This document shows positions 31,465 to 41,490 of a DNA stretch of 64,000 nucleotides, one piece after another. How positions within the stretch are numbered: the stretch's first letter is position 1; each line of letters begins with the position of its first letter. The position numbers were made by a program, and so were the translations under genes. Location: the NCBI RefSeq assembly GCF_002979475.1, contig NZ_PCOY01000009.1, forward strand, positions 55,108-119,107. Direction: 5' to 3'. The notes under the pieces are model-generated. The model made no database searches and was not told the origin of the DNA. It was given only the letters and a program-made list of their open reading frames with translations. Origin of the DNA: Microbacterium sp. MYb62 (GTDB taxonomy: Bacteria; Actinomycetota; Actinomycetes; Actinomycetales; Microbacteriaceae).

Positions 31465-32409
31465 CTACGGAGCGGGCGTGGACGACGCCGTCGGCGTCGG
31501 GGACTGCGTCTCGCGGGACGCGTCGCTGGCGACGCTGAGCACGAACTGCGAGAACTCGGCGGGGTCGTCGAGGGCACCGACGTACGCTTCGCCGTTCGCG
31601 ACGACCATGGGGGCTGCCGTCAGCACCAGGTCCTTGGAACCGGCGAGGGGCCCGTCGAGCGCGCGCGTGGTCGCGTCCTTCGCCCAGCCGACGAAGTCGC
31701 CGTCCTCGATGCAGGAGCGCACGGCCTTCGGGTTGTCGACGCCGACGGCGCCGGCGAGGTTGGCCAGCTCCTCATCGGAGAAGCCATCGCTGCCGACCTC
31801 GGGCTGGTCGTCGAGCAGGTCGTGGTTGAACGCGTAGAACTGCGCGGGCGAGTGGGTGGCGACGCACGCCGCCGCGGCCGCGGAGCGCAGCGAGTACTTG
31901 GTGCCGTTCGAGCTGGCGGTGAGCAACGCGACCGGGTGGTAGCTGACCGTGACCGCACCCTCGTTGATCCACCCGGCGAACTGACGGGCGTTGGCGCGCT
32001 CGAACTTTCCGGCGTCCGGAGACAGGTAATCGACGTAGACGTGGATGTCGACCTTCTCGGAAGCCGTGGGCTCCGGGGTCGGTTCGGTGGGGGTGCCGGC
32101 CTCGCTCGTCTCCGGGGCCGGAGTCGCCGGGAGCTCATCGGACCCCGCGACGGCGGTGATGTCCGTCACGACGACACCGTCCGACTGCATCCCCGTGGGG
32201 GTGAGTCGGGGCTTCGACACCTGCGACGACACCGCAAGAGTCACCGCGGTGCCGATCGCGCCCACGGCGACGACCGCGACGGCGCCGATGATGATCCGTC
32301 GCATGAGGCGCGCCCTCGACTGCTGGGCGTGCACTTTCTGTGCCTTCTCCCGCACGGCCTCGCGGGAATTGCGAGGCGTGGGGACGTTCGGCGTTTCGTC
32401 GCTCGACAT
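31465..32409 (-). CDS. Membrane-anchored DsbA-like protein lacking active-site cysteines
   Basis: A 314-residue protein: cytoplasmic basic N-terminus, one transmembrane helix (about 39-60), a Thr/Pro/Glu linker, then a thioredoxin-type DsbA domain (about 120-300). The segment VDYLSPDAGKFERANA aligns with the usual DYxCPYCxxFE active site, but both cysteines are replaced (Ser and Ala). It is therefore unlikely to be an oxidoreductase; it may have kept a chaperone or binding role. It is the first chromosomal gene beyond the tRNA. Confidence 0.8.
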   Translation of the reverse strand: MSSDETPNVPTPRNSREAVREKAQKVHAQQSRARLMRRIIIGAVAVVAVGAIGTAVTLAVSSQVSKPRLTPTGMQSDGVVVTDITAVAGSDELPATPAPETSEAGTPTEPTPEPTASEKVDIHVYVDYLSPDAGKFERANARQFAGWINEGAVTVSYHPVALLTASSNGTKYSLRSAAAAACVATHSPAQFYAFNHDLLDDQPEVGSDGFSDEELANLAGAVGVDNPKAVRSCIEDGDFVGWAKDATTRALDGPLAGSKDLVLTAAPMVVANGEAYVGALDDPAEFSQFVLSVASDASRETQSPTPTASSTPAP

Positions 32410-32549
32410 CGTTCCTCTTGTGTCTCCGGGGGTCCGGGTTGGCCCCTACCGCCGCTCAGCAACGATCGCCGCTGAGCACGGCCGAGTTCGATGCTAGCCA
32501 GTGAGGCTGAGAAATACCCAGGTACCGCCTTTCATGTCATACTGATCCC

Positions 32550-32621
32550 GACCCAATGACGGGTCACGGTGGCTCATCCCACCGCTTCATCACTACGGAT
32601 CGTCCGGCACGTACCTGCCGG
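32550..32621 (+). ncRNA. Structured leader of the sugar ABC ATPase gene
   Basis: Three successive hairpins lie between a CATACT -10-like element (32538-32543) and the ribosome site: GACCC/GGGTC at 32550-32565, CGGTGG/CCACCG at 32567-32584, and CCGGCA/TGCCGG at 32604-32621, the last ending four bases before AAGGAG. This could be a regulatory leader; an msiK-type actinobacterial motif is one candidate, untested here. Confidence 0.45.
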
Positions 32622-32637
32622 TGAAGGAGAAACAGCA

Positions 32638-33741
<1,104 letters not shown>

Positions 33742-33752
33742 TCGGAACCACA

Positions 33753-33795
33753 GACGCGGCGCAGGCTGACTTCGGTCGCCTGCGCCGCGTCTTTT
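33753..33795 (+). terminator. Strong terminator after the ABC ATPase gene
   Basis: A 14-bp perfect stem (GACGCGGCGCAGGC) with an 11-base loop, followed by TTTTCG. Confidence 0.9.
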
Positions 33796-33821
33796 CGTCC
33801 ATCACTCATCCAGGGAGCGTC

Positions 33822-35126
33822 ATGCACGATTCGCTGCGGATCACCGCCAGCAAGATCGATCCGGGGCTGCTCGCCCTCCCTTGGTCCACCACTCTCGCGA
33901 AGTGGCCGTCCGAGCACATCGTCTCGCTCCCCAAGGGCCTCTCCCGGCACCTCGTGCGCTTCGCCGACCTCTCCGGTCGCGTCGTCGCCGTGAAGGAGAC
34001 CACGGCGGAGATGGCGCAGCGCGAGTACGACATGCTCGGCAACCTCGCGCGCCTCGACGTGCCCTGCGTCGACCGGGTCGCCGTGATCGCCGGGCGTACC
34101 GACGCCCACGGCGACCCGCTCCCCGCGGCTCTGGTCACCTCGCACCTCCGCTTCTCGATGCCGTATCGCGCCCTGTTCACGCGCGTCCTGCGCCCGGACA
34201 CCGCCAACCGCCTGGTCGACGCCCTCGCGCTGCTGCTGGTGCGCCTGCACAACGTCGGCTTCTACTGGGGCGACGTCTCGCTGTCGAACACGCTGTTCCG
34301 CCGCGACGCCGGCGCCTTCGCCGCCTACCTGGTCGATGCCGAGACCGGAGAGCTGCACGAGGAGGGACTCACCGACGGTCAGCGCGCCTACGACCTCGAT
34401 CTCGCCCGCACGAACATCGCCGGGGAGATCATGGACCTCGCGGCAGGCGGAAGACTCGAGCACGGAGTGGATGCCATCGCGATCGCCGACGGCATCGTCT
34501 CCTCCTATCGCTCGCTGTGGGCGGAGCTCACGGCGCAGGAATCGTTCTCCGCCGCAGAGACGTGGCGCATCACCGAGCGGGTGGAGCGCCTCAACGCGCT
34601 CGGGTTCGACATCGACGAGATGTCGATGTCGACGACCGCCGACGGCACCGTCGTGGAGATCCAGCCGAAAGTCGTGGATGCCGGCCACCATCAGCGCCGC
34701 CTCATCCGTCTCACGGGCCTGGACGTCGAGGAGAACCAGGCCAGGCGCCTGCTCAACGACCTCGACGAGTTCCGCGCACGCTCGACGAAGCAGTGGGCCG
34801 ACGAGGAGATGTACGCGCACGAATGGCTCACCCGCGTGTTCGAGCCTGTCGTGCGTGCGATCCCCTACGAGCTGCGCGCCAAGCTCGAGCCCGCTGAGGT
34901 CTTCCATCAGGTGCTGGAGCACCGCTGGTATCTGTCGCAGGCACAGGGGCGGGCCATCCCCCTCGCCGAGGTCCTGACGAGCTACATCAACGAGGTGCTG
35001 CGCCATCGGCGTGATGAGGCGACCATCATGGGGCCGCCGACCGAGACGATGAGTCTTCCCGTGATCACCGGTGTGACGCCGGTGTCAGACGAGGACGAGG
35101 ACGTCGACTGGCGTGACCTCGTCTGA
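33822..35126 (+). CDS. DUF4032 family protein, kinase-like fold
   Basis: A 434-residue protein. Residues 40-200 resemble the LPS-kinase/RIO-like fold that DUF4032 proteins begin with: VAVKETTAEMAQREYDMLGN (possible Lys), HNVGFYWGDVSLSNTLFRRD (catalytic-loop-like D...N) and AYLVDAETGELH (metal-binding-like D). The remaining part is helical DUF4032. Substrate is unknown. It stands alone between a terminator and a convergent SDR gene. Confidence 0.82.
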   Translation: MHDSLRITASKIDPGLLALPWSTTLAKWPSEHIVSLPKGLSRHLVRFADLSGRVVAVKETTAEMAQREYDMLGNLARLDVPCVDRVAVIAGRTDAHGDPLPAALVTSHLRFSMPYRALFTRVLRPDTANRLVDALALLLVRLHNVGFYWGDVSLSNTLFRRDAGAFAAYLVDAETGELHEEGLTDGQRAYDLDLARTNIAGEIMDLAAGGRLEHGVDAIAIADGIVSSYRSLWAELTAQESFSAAETWRITERVERLNALGFDIDEMSMSTTADGTVVEIQPKVVDAGHHQRRLIRLTGLDVEENQARRLLNDLDEFRARSTKQWADEEMYAHEWLTRVFEPVVRAIPYELRAKLEPAEVFHQVLEHRWYLSQAQGRAIPLAEVLTSYINEVLRHRRDEATIMGPPTETMSLPVITGVTPVSDEDEDVDWRDLV

Positions 35127-35158
35127 GCGTTCGACGCTCCGTCGGCCTCGGTACGGGC

Positions 35159-35800
35159 TCAGTGACCGACGGTGAACCGTTCGCGATGGTGGCGGCCCTG
35201 CTCGATCTCATCGACCACGGCGACAGCGAAGTCCGCGCCCGAGATATACGACTTGCCCTCCGCGTCACGGACGATCACGTCGCCCCCGTCACGGTAGCGA
35301 CCGGTGCGCTCGCCCTCGGCCCACGGTCCGAACACCTCGGCCGGGTGGATGAAGAACCAGTCGAGGCCCGGATCCGTCTTCTCGAGGAGCGCGAGAGAGT
35401 CGATGCCGACCTGCGCCTCGTGCTTGTACTCCTCGGGGAAGCCCTGGTCGAACAGCCGAGGGCCGCCGGGAGCGATCAGGCTGCCGCCGGCGCCGCCGAC
35501 GACACCGAGACGCGTCTCCGTGCCCGCGATCCGCTCGACGACGTTCGCCAGCGCGTCCAGCGCACGATCGGCCATGTCTCCACGCGGCGACAGCGCCGAC
35601 ACCACCGCATCCGCTCCGACGAACGCGTCTGCGAGTGGCGCGAGGTCGAGGGCGGACCCCTGCACGTACGCGGCTCCCGCAACCGGATCGCTGGGCGCGG
35701 AGCGGGAGATCGCGATCACCGCGTGGCCGCGGCTCACCGCCTCTGCGACGATGTGACGACCGGCGTAACCGGTTCCCCCGAGCACGATGATGCGAGCCAT
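35159..35800 (-). CDS. NAD(P)-binding SDR / NmrA-like protein
   Basis: A 213-residue short-chain dehydrogenase-like protein with the GxxGxxG nucleotide motif at the N-terminus (IVLGGTGYAGRHIVAEAVSR) and a typical atypical-SDR ending. The segment GLDWFFIHPAEVFGPW matches the family's substrate region, but the classical YxxxK is not evident, as in NmrA/flavin-reductase-like members. ATG 35800 follows GGGAAGG. It may act on a redox cofactor or a small metabolite; substrate unknown. Confidence 0.8.
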   Translation of the reverse strand: MARIIVLGGTGYAGRHIVAEAVSRGHAVIAISRSAPSDPVAGAAYVQGSALDLAPLADAFVGADAVVSALSPRGDMADRALDALANVVERIAGTETRLGVVGGAGGSLIAPGGPRLFDQGFPEEYKHEAQVGIDSLALLEKTDPGLDWFFIHPAEVFGPWAEGERTGRYRDGGDVIVRDAEGKSYISGADFAVAVVDEIEQGRHHRERFTVGH

Positions 35801-35820
35801 GGTCTGCCTTCCCGAGTGGT

Positions 35821-36831
35821 CTACTTCTTCGCGGCGCGGAGCGACGCGACCTGGTAGAGCGCGACGGATGTCGCGATGCCGGCGTTCAGCGATTCGGTCG
35901 CCGCGGAGATCGGGATCGAGACGATCTGGTCGCAGGTCTCGGAGACCAGACGCGACAGGCCCTTGCCCTCCGATCCGACCACGATCACGACAGGCCGATC
36001 AGCCAACTGCAGCTCGGGAAGCGACACATCGCCGTCGCCGTCGAGGCCGAGCACGAACACACCCTGCTTCTTGAACTCCTTGAGCTGCGTGGTGAGGTTG
36101 GTGGCCAGCGCGACGGGGGTGCGGGCGACTGCTCCGGCGCTGGTCTTCCAGGCAGCGGAGTTGACACCCGCCGAGCGGCGCTGGGGAAGGATGATGCCGT
36201 GGCCGCCGAACGCCGCCGTGGAGCGGATGATCGCACCGAGGTTACGGGGGTCGGTGATGCCGTCGAGCGCGACGAACAACGGCACGTCGCCGCGGTCGAT
36301 GACCTGCTCGAGCAGATCCTGCGGGTGCGCGTACTCGTACGGCGGCACCTTGATCGCGACACCCTGGTGCACGCCGTCGAACCCGGCCATGCGATCCAGC
36401 TCCGGACGCGTGACCTCCATCACCGGGATCCCGCGATTCGTGGCGATCGCGAGCATCTCCTTCACACGGTCGTCCATCTCGACGCGCTGCGCGATGTAGA
36501 ACGCCGTCGCCGGGATCTTCGCCCTCAAAGCCTCGAGGACAGAGTTACGACCGGTGACGTTCTCGGTGTCATCTCCTGCCTTGGCCTTCGGCGCGCGGTT
36601 CGACCCGCCGCCGGAGCCCGGACGGCTCCCGCCGGGACGACCCTTGCCGCCCGTCGCCGCGGCGTAGCGCTCGGCCGCAGCCTTGCGCTTGCCCGCCGGG
36701 TGCCAGGCGCGGTCCTCGGCCTTCGGGGTCGGCCCGCGGCCTTCGAGCGCCTTGCGCCCGAGCCCGCCGGTGCCCTTGGTGGGGCCCTTCTTCTTGCCGT
36801 TGCTCGCGCCGGGGCGCTGTGGCTTAACCAT
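35821..36831 (-). CDS. rlmB: 23S rRNA (guanosine-2'-O-)-methyltransferase RlmB
   Basis: A 336-residue SpoU/TrmH methyltransferase. A basic, Gly/Lys-rich extension (1-85) precedes the substrate-binding domain (VTGRNSVLEALRAKIPATAF, about 90-165) and the trefoil-knot SPOUT domain: ALDGITDPRNLGAIIRSTAA (motif 1), VVIVVGSEGKGLSRLV (motif 2) and ISIPISAATESLNAGIATSVALY-like motif 3 at the C-terminus. ATG 36831 overlaps the end of cysS by eight bases, the usual actinobacterial pairing. Confidence 0.93.
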   Translation of the reverse strand: MVKPQRPGASNGKKKGPTKGTGGLGRKALEGRGPTPKAEDRAWHPAGKRKAAAERYAAATGGKGRPGGSRPGSGGGSNRAPKAKAGDDTENVTGRNSVLEALRAKIPATAFYIAQRVEMDDRVKEMLAIATNRGIPVMEVTRPELDRMAGFDGVHQGVAIKVPPYEYAHPQDLLEQVIDRGDVPLFVALDGITDPRNLGAIIRSTAAFGGHGIILPQRRSAGVNSAAWKTSAGAVARTPVALATNLTTQLKEFKKQGVFVLGLDGDGDVSLPELQLADRPVVIVVGSEGKGLSRLVSETCDQIVSIPISAATESLNAGIATSVALYQVASLRAAKK

Positions 36832-38227
36832 CGATACTCCAATGAGTTCCGGCCGGAGTGTCCTCCAGCGTGATTCCTGCGGCGGCGATCGCATCTCGGA
36901 TGCGATCCGCCGCCGCCCAGTCCTTGTCAGCGCGGGCCTGCGCGCGCTGCGTGATCATCGTCTGGACGAGAGCGTCCAGCGTCCGGTGTTCGGCGACGTC
37001 TCCCCCGCTCGACATGAGTTCGTCGAAGCCGAGAAGGCGGACCATGGCGTCCACCTGCACGAATGCGGCCCAGGCCTCCTCGTCCGCTCCGGCATCGATC
37101 GCCGTGTTACCCCGACGCACCGTCTCGTGCAGGACGGCGAGCGCCTGAGGCACACCGAGGTCGTCATCCATGGCTACGGCGAACGCCTCGGGGATCTCTC
37201 CGATGCGTGCGTCGTCCGGCTCGCCGGACAGCGTACGACGAACGCGGGCGATGAAAGTGCCGATGCGGCTGAGGGCCGCCTCAGCCTCCGTCCACGACGA
37301 CTCGCCGAGATCGAGGCTCGAACGGTAGTGCGCGGCGGCGAGCGCATAGCGCACCACCAGCGCGTCCTGCGCGGTGAGCACGTCGGCTGCGAGGGTGAAG
37401 TTGCCCAGGGACTTCGACATCTTCTGTCCGTCGACGGTCACGAGTCCGTTGTGCACCCAGTAGCGGGCGAAGCCGTCGCCGGCGGCCGTCGACTGCGCGA
37501 GTTCGTTCTCGTGGTGCGGGAAGCGCAGGTCGAGCCCACCGCCATGGATGTCGAACTCGGCGCCGAGATAGCGCTTGGACATCGCGGAGCACTCGATGTG
37601 CCAGCCGGGACGCCCTGCACCCCAGGGCGATGCCCATGTCGCATCCTTCGGCTCATCGGGCTTGGCGCCCTTCCAGAGCGCGAAATCCTGCGGATTGCGC
37701 TTGCCACGCGGGTCGGCGTCCTCCGCGGCCTCCATGGCATCGAGCGATTGGTGCGTCAGCGCGCCGTACTCCGACCAGGACCGCACGTCGAAGTACACGT
37801 CGCCGGACCCGTCGGGCGCGGGATACGCGTGTCCGCGCTCGATCAACACCGCGATGAGCTCCTGCATCTGCGGGACGGATGCCGTGGCACGGGGTTCGTA
37901 CGTCGGCGGAAGGATGCCGACCCCGGCATACGCCGCGGTGAACTCCTGCTCCATCCGGTAGGCGAGCGCCCACCACGGCTCGGCATCGGTGGCATTCGCG
38001 AGCACCTTGTCATCGATGTCGGTGACGTTGCGCACGAAGGTGACGCGGCCGTAGCGATGATCCAACCACCGGCGCAGGAGATCGAAGCTCAGGGCCGCCC
38101 TGACGTGCCCGATGTGCGGGCCGGACTGCACCGTGGGTCCGCACACGTACATCGTGATGTTCTCGGGATCGAGAGGCACGAAGTCGCGCAGCTGCTGTGC
38201 GCGGGTGTCGTAGAGGCGGAGTGTCAC
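36824..38227 (-). CDS. cysS: Cysteinyl-tRNA synthetase
   Basis: A 467-residue class I synthetase charging tRNA-Cys. HIGH signature is PHIGHVRAA (38-41); zinc ligands are Cys29 in MYVCGPTV, Cys in WHIECSAMS (about 213) and FPHHENE; KMSKS is intact (about 269-273). The start GTG 38227 lies six bases after TAGGCT, implying a leaderless mRNA. It is followed by rlmB in the same transcript. Confidence 0.96.
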   Translation of the reverse strand: MTLRLYDTRAQQLRDFVPLDPENITMYVCGPTVQSGPHIGHVRAALSFDLLRRWLDHRYGRVTFVRNVTDIDDKVLANATDAEPWWALAYRMEQEFTAAYAGVGILPPTYEPRATASVPQMQELIAVLIERGHAYPAPDGSGDVYFDVRSWSEYGALTHQSLDAMEAAEDADPRGKRNPQDFALWKGAKPDEPKDATWASPWGAGRPGWHIECSAMSKRYLGAEFDIHGGGLDLRFPHHENELAQSTAAGDGFARYWVHNGLVTVDGQKMSKSLGNFTLAADVLTAQDALVVRYALAAAHYRSSLDLGESSWTEAEAALSRIGTFIARVRRTLSGEPDDARIGEIPEAFAVAMDDDLGVPQALAVLHETVRRGNTAIDAGADEEAWAAFVQVDAMVRLLGFDELMSSGGDVAEHRTLDALVQTMITQRAQARADKDWAAADRIRDAIAAAGITLEDTPAGTHWSIDG

Positions 38228-38233
38228 CGCTCA

Positions 38234-38239
38234 AGCCTA
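38234..38239 (-). promoter_or_regulatory. Leaderless -10 of cysS
   Basis: TAGGCT, then six bases (TGAGCG), then GTG. The transcript would begin at the start codon. Confidence 0.6.
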
Positions 38240-38330
38240 CTCGGCGGCTGCTGAGCGCCAGCCCCCTGGGCCGGATTCACCGCGGTTGTGACGATATGCG
38301 GTCCGATCAGGGGAGCACCCCTGCCGCACG

Positions 38331-39527
38331 TCATCCGGCGGTGGGTCCGCTCGACACCACCGACGCGACGGCGGTCACTGAGATTCCCTCGCCACGACCC
38401 GGGAACCCGAGCCGATCAGTCGTCGTCGCCGTCACCGACACCGGTGCGCCCAGCACCGCGGACAGCACGCCCTCGGCCTCGACCCGCCGGGGACTGAAAC
38501 GCGGCCTGTTCCCCTGCATCTGCACGGAGACGTTCCCGATCCGGAAACCGGCTTCTGTCAGCAGCTCGCGGGTGCGAGCGAGGAACACCTCGGCGTGCGC
38601 CCCCGCATACTCGGGATGAGCCGTGCCGAAATGCTCGCCGATGTCCCCCAGCCCGGCAGCACCCAGGAGCGCGTCGACGATCGCATGAGCGACGGCGTCT
38701 CCGTCCGAGTGTCCGGACAACGGCTGCTCACCCGGCCATTCGAGGCCGGCGAGCCAGAGGTTTCCCTCGCCCCCGAAGGCGTGGACGTCGGTCCCGATGC
38801 CCACCCGCGGGATGGGGGATGCAGCAACCGACGGAGCGAGCAGGTGCCTGGCGCGCTCGAGGTCGGTGGGCGTGGTGATCTTGAAGGCCCTGGGCGAGCC
38901 GTCGATGTACCGCACCGAGTGGCCGGCGGCGGCGAACAGCGCCGCGTCGTCGGTGTACTCGATCCCTCCCGCCAGGGCTGCGGAGTACGCGGCCTCGAGC
39001 AAGGCCCGCGGGAAGCCCTGTGGCGTCTGTGCGGCGGCGAGCTCGGAGCGATCGACCGCGGCGACCACGGCGCCGGAGGCGACCTTCTTGAGCGTGTCGA
39101 CGACGGGAAGCGCCGGGATGACGCCGACCTCGGGTGTCACGGCCGCGGCGACGGCATCGATCTGCGACGGCGGCGTGAGGGCGCGCGCGGCGTCATGGAC
39201 GAGGACGGTGTCGATGTCGCCCCAGAGCGCCGCGAGCCCCGCCGCGACCGACTGTTGACGGGTCGAGCCACCGGTCACCACGCGACCCAGATCGACGCGT
39301 TCTCCGGCCGCTGCGCGCAGCTCCGTCTCGGCATCACCTTCGAGCCCGACCGGAGCTACCACGATCACCTGCGCCGGAGCGGCCGCGAACACGCCCTCGA
39401 GGACATGACGGAGGACGGACCGGGCATCGATGCCGACGAAGGCCTTCGGAGCGCCGGCCGCCAGTCGCGTACCGGAACCCGCGGCCACGACGATGATCGC
39501 TGTACGGGGGACGGGGATGATGGTCAC
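38331..39527 (-). CDS. ispDF: Bifunctional MEP-pathway enzyme IspDF
   Basis: A 398-residue fusion. Residues 1-230 are IspD (CDP-ME synthase): AAGSGTRLAAGAPKAF at the N-terminus, VHDAARAL and TPQGFPRALL. Residues 240-398 are IspF (MECDP synthase): RVGIGTDVHAFG with the metal-binding D-x-H, SGHSDGDAVAHAIVDALLGA, and TTTDRLGFPGRGEGI. Fusions of the two steps are known in Microbacteriaceae and proteobacteria. The GTG start follows TAACGT by six bases. Confidence 0.95.
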   Translation of the reverse strand: MTIIPVPRTAIIVVAAGSGTRLAAGAPKAFVGIDARSVLRHVLEGVFAAAPAQVIVVAPVGLEGDAETELRAAAGERVDLGRVVTGGSTRQQSVAAGLAALWGDIDTVLVHDAARALTPPSQIDAVAAAVTPEVGVIPALPVVDTLKKVASGAVVAAVDRSELAAAQTPQGFPRALLEAAYSAALAGGIEYTDDAALFAAAGHSVRYIDGSPRAFKITTPTDLERARHLLAPSVAASPIPRVGIGTDVHAFGGEGNLWLAGLEWPGEQPLSGHSDGDAVAHAIVDALLGAAGLGDIGEHFGTAHPEYAGAHAEVFLARTRELLTEAGFRIGNVSVQMQGNRPRFSPRRVEAEGVLSAVLGAPVSVTATTTDRLGFPGRGEGISVTAVASVVSSGPTAG

Positions 39528-39533
39528 AGCATC

Positions 39534-39539
39534 ACGTTA
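39534..39539 (-). promoter_or_regulatory. Leaderless -10 of ispDF
   Basis: TAACGT, six bases (GATGCT), then GTG 39527. Confidence 0.55.
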
Positions 39540-39554
39540 CCGGCGAAGACGACG

Positions 39555-39582
39555 AAAGGCGGATGCCGAAGCATCCGCCTTT
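39555..39582 (-). terminator. carD terminator
   Basis: A perfect 12-bp stem (AAAGGCGGATGC) with a TTCG loop on the minus strand, ending in CTTTCG, 14 bases after the carD stop. Confidence 0.8.
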
Positions 39583-39596
39583 CACCGTGAAGGAGC

Positions 39597-40079
39597 TCAG
39601 GAAGCGAGCACCTCGTCGAGCAGAGCGCCCGCCTTGTCCTCGTCGGTCTTCTCCGCGAGCGCGAGCTCGGAGATGAGGATCTGCCGAGCCTTGGCCAGCA
39701 TCCGCTTCTCGCCCGCGGAGAGTCCGCGGTCCTGATCGCGACGCCACAGGTCGCGGACGACCTCACTCACCTTGATCACATCGCCGGAGGCGAGCTTCTC
39801 GAGGTTCGCCTTGTACCGGCGCGACCAGTTGGTGGGCTCTTCTGTGAAGGGTGCTCGCAGCACCTCGAAGACATGATCGAGGCCTTCCTTGCCGATGACG
39901 TCGCGAACGCCGACCAGGTCGACATTCTCCGCGGGGACCTCGATGATGAGATCGCCCTGGGTGACGTTGAGCTTCAGGTATTTCTTCGCCTCACCCTTGA
40001 TGATGCGCTCCTTGACCTCGATGATGGTCGCAGCGCCATGGTGGGGATAGACGACGGTCTCGCCAACCTCAAAAAGCAT
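39597..40079 (-). CDS. carD: RNA polymerase-binding transcription factor CarD
   Basis: A 160-residue factor, the normal length. N-terminal Tudor-like RNAP-interaction domain ([20 protein letters not shown] followed by [16 protein letters not shown]), then a helical DNA-binding domain with the conserved Trp in [16 protein letters not shown] and [26 protein letters not shown]. It stabilises the open complex at rRNA and many housekeeping promoters. ATG 40079 has GAAAGGA ten bases upstream; an upstream ORF extension is not needed. Confidence 0.96.
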   Translation of the reverse strand: MLFEVGETVVYPHHGAATIIEVKERIIKGEAKKYLKLNVTQGDLIIEVPAENVDLVGVRDVIGKEGLDHVFEVLRAPFTEEPTNWSRRYKANLEKLASGDVIKVSEVVRDLWRRDQDRGLSAGEKRMLAKARQILISELALAEKTDEDKAGALLDEVLAS

Positions 40080-40213
40080 AAAAACGTGTCCTTTCGGCAA
40101 CCTCAAGGATACCACAGGGGATATGCGCTAAGGTTCGCGCCCCCTGGACCAGGAGCCGTCACGACTTACCCATAGAATGGATGCGGATATCCCGCCGGAC
40201 CTCAGGAGGACCC

Positions 40214-40741
40214 GTGAAATCGCGCCTTGTTGCGTCTGCAGCCCTCAGCGCCCTCGTTCTGCTCGGCGCGACCGGGTGCACATTCATCACCCCCCAGTCG
40301 ACGAAGATCGAGTACCCGGCTTCCGACGGTGTGAACATCTCCGACGCCGACGGCCCCATCGACGTCCGCAACGTCCTGGTCATCGCCACCGAGGACGGCT
40401 CGATCGGCAACCTGATCGCGGCGGTCGTGAACCCCACCGAGGAGAGCGAGACGCTCACCATCACGGTCGGGGATCTCGACCCGCTCACCGTCACCGTCCC
40501 CGCGGGCGGACGCGTGAGCCTCGGCGCCGACGAGGAGCCGCTGCGCATCGACGGGCTCGACACCAAGCCGGGTGCCACCGTCGAGATGCACTTCCAGTCG
40601 GGCGACTCCACGGGTGTCAAGGCAGAGGTGCCCGTCCTCGACGGCTCCCTCCCCTACTACGCGGACCTCGTCCCGTCCGAGAAGGCGTCCACCCCGACGC
40701 CGCTTCCGACGGACACGGCCGCACCGGCGCCCTCGAACTGA
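40214..40741 (+). CDS. Lipoprotein, LpqE-like
   Basis: A 175-residue lipoprotein from GTG 40214 after AGGAGG. Signal segment ends in LGATGC (Cys about 23). The mature part is beta-rich with VRNVLVIATEDGSIGNLIAAVVNPTEES and a Pro/Thr/Ala tail. The pattern recalls mycobacterial LpqE-type lipoproteins with a copper-chaperone-like fold, but no Met/His metal cluster is evident. TAGAAT at 40173-40178 could be its -10. Confidence 0.72.
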   Translation: MKSRLVASAALSALVLLGATGCTFITPQSTKIEYPASDGVNISDADGPIDVRNVLVIATEDGSIGNLIAAVVNPTEESETLTITVGDLDPLTVTVPAGGRVSLGADEEPLRIDGLDTKPGATVEMHFQSGDSTGVKAEVPVLDGSLPYYADLVPSEKASTPTPLPTDTAAPAPSN

Positions 40742-40751
40742 CGAGCAGCAC

Positions 40752-40793
40752 AGAGAAGAGGCCGGTACCCCGCGGGGTACCGGCCTCTTCTCT
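40752..40793. terminator. Bidirectional terminator between convergent genes
   Basis: A perfect 20-bp inverted repeat with a tiny loop (AGAGAAGAGGCCGGTACCCC and its complement) between the lipoprotein and regX3 stops. Confidence 0.9.
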
Positions 40794-40806
40794 TTCGGTC
40801 GGACCG

Positions 40807-41490
40807 TCAGCCCTCGAAGCGATAGCCCAGCCCGCGCACGGTGACGAGCATGACCGGCTCGCTCGGGTTCTCCTCGATGCGCGAACGGATGCGCTTGATG
40901 TGCACGTCGAGGGTCTTGGTGTCCCCGAAGTAGTCGCTCCCCCACACCCGATCGATGAGCTGGCCGCGGGTGAGGACGCGCCCCGAGTTGCGCATCAGGA
41001 CCTCGAGCAGCTCGAACTCCTTCAGGGGCATGTTGATCTGGTCACCGGCGACGGAGACGGTATGCCGATCGATGTCGAGCGAGACCCGTCCGCCGTCGAG
41101 CACGCGCTCGTCGAGCTCGTTCTCCGCCTGCACGACCCGGCGCAGGACGGCGCGCATGCGCGCGAGCAGCTCGCGGGACGAGTACGGCTTCGTGATGTAG
41201 TCGTCGGCTCCCAGCTCGAGGCCCACGACGATGTCCACCTCGGAGTCCTTCGCCGTGAGCATGATGATCGGCACGGCGGACGTCGAACGGATCTGCCGGC
41301 ACACCTCGGTGCCCGGCATCCCCGGCAGCATCAGGTCGAGGAGCACGATGTCCGCACCGCGCTCGCGGAACGCCGCCAGCGCACCGGGGCCGTCTTCCGC
41401 GATCTCCACCTCGTATCCCTCGCGGCGCAGGAGATAGGCGAGCGGATCGGCGAGGTCGGGCTCGTCTTCGACGAGAAGGATTCGGGTCAT
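40807..41490 (-). CDS. regX3: Phosphate-responsive response regulator RegX3
   Basis: A 227-residue OmpR/PhoB-type regulator. Receiver: acidic pair EDE at 8-10, phospho-acceptor Asp52 in LLDLMLPGMPG, Lys near 102 in DDYITKPY. DNA-binding winged helix at 135-225 (KEFELLEVLMRNSGRVLTRG followed by QLIDRVWGSDYF; DVHIKRIRSRI). Encoded with its kinase (ATGA overlap) and divergent from phoU, it is the SenX3-RegX3 system that activates phosphate-starvation genes through PHO-type boxes. Confidence 0.92.
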   Translation of the reverse strand: MTRILLVEDEPDLADPLAYLLRREGYEVEIAEDGPGALAAFRERGADIVLLDLMLPGMPGTEVCRQIRSTSAVPIIMLTAKDSEVDIVVGLELGADDYITKPYSSRELLARMRAVLRRVVQAENELDERVLDGGRVSLDIDRHTVSVAGDQINMPLKEFELLEVLMRNSGRVLTRGQLIDRVWGSDYFGDTKTLDVHIKRIRSRIEENPSEPVMLVTVRGLGYRFEG

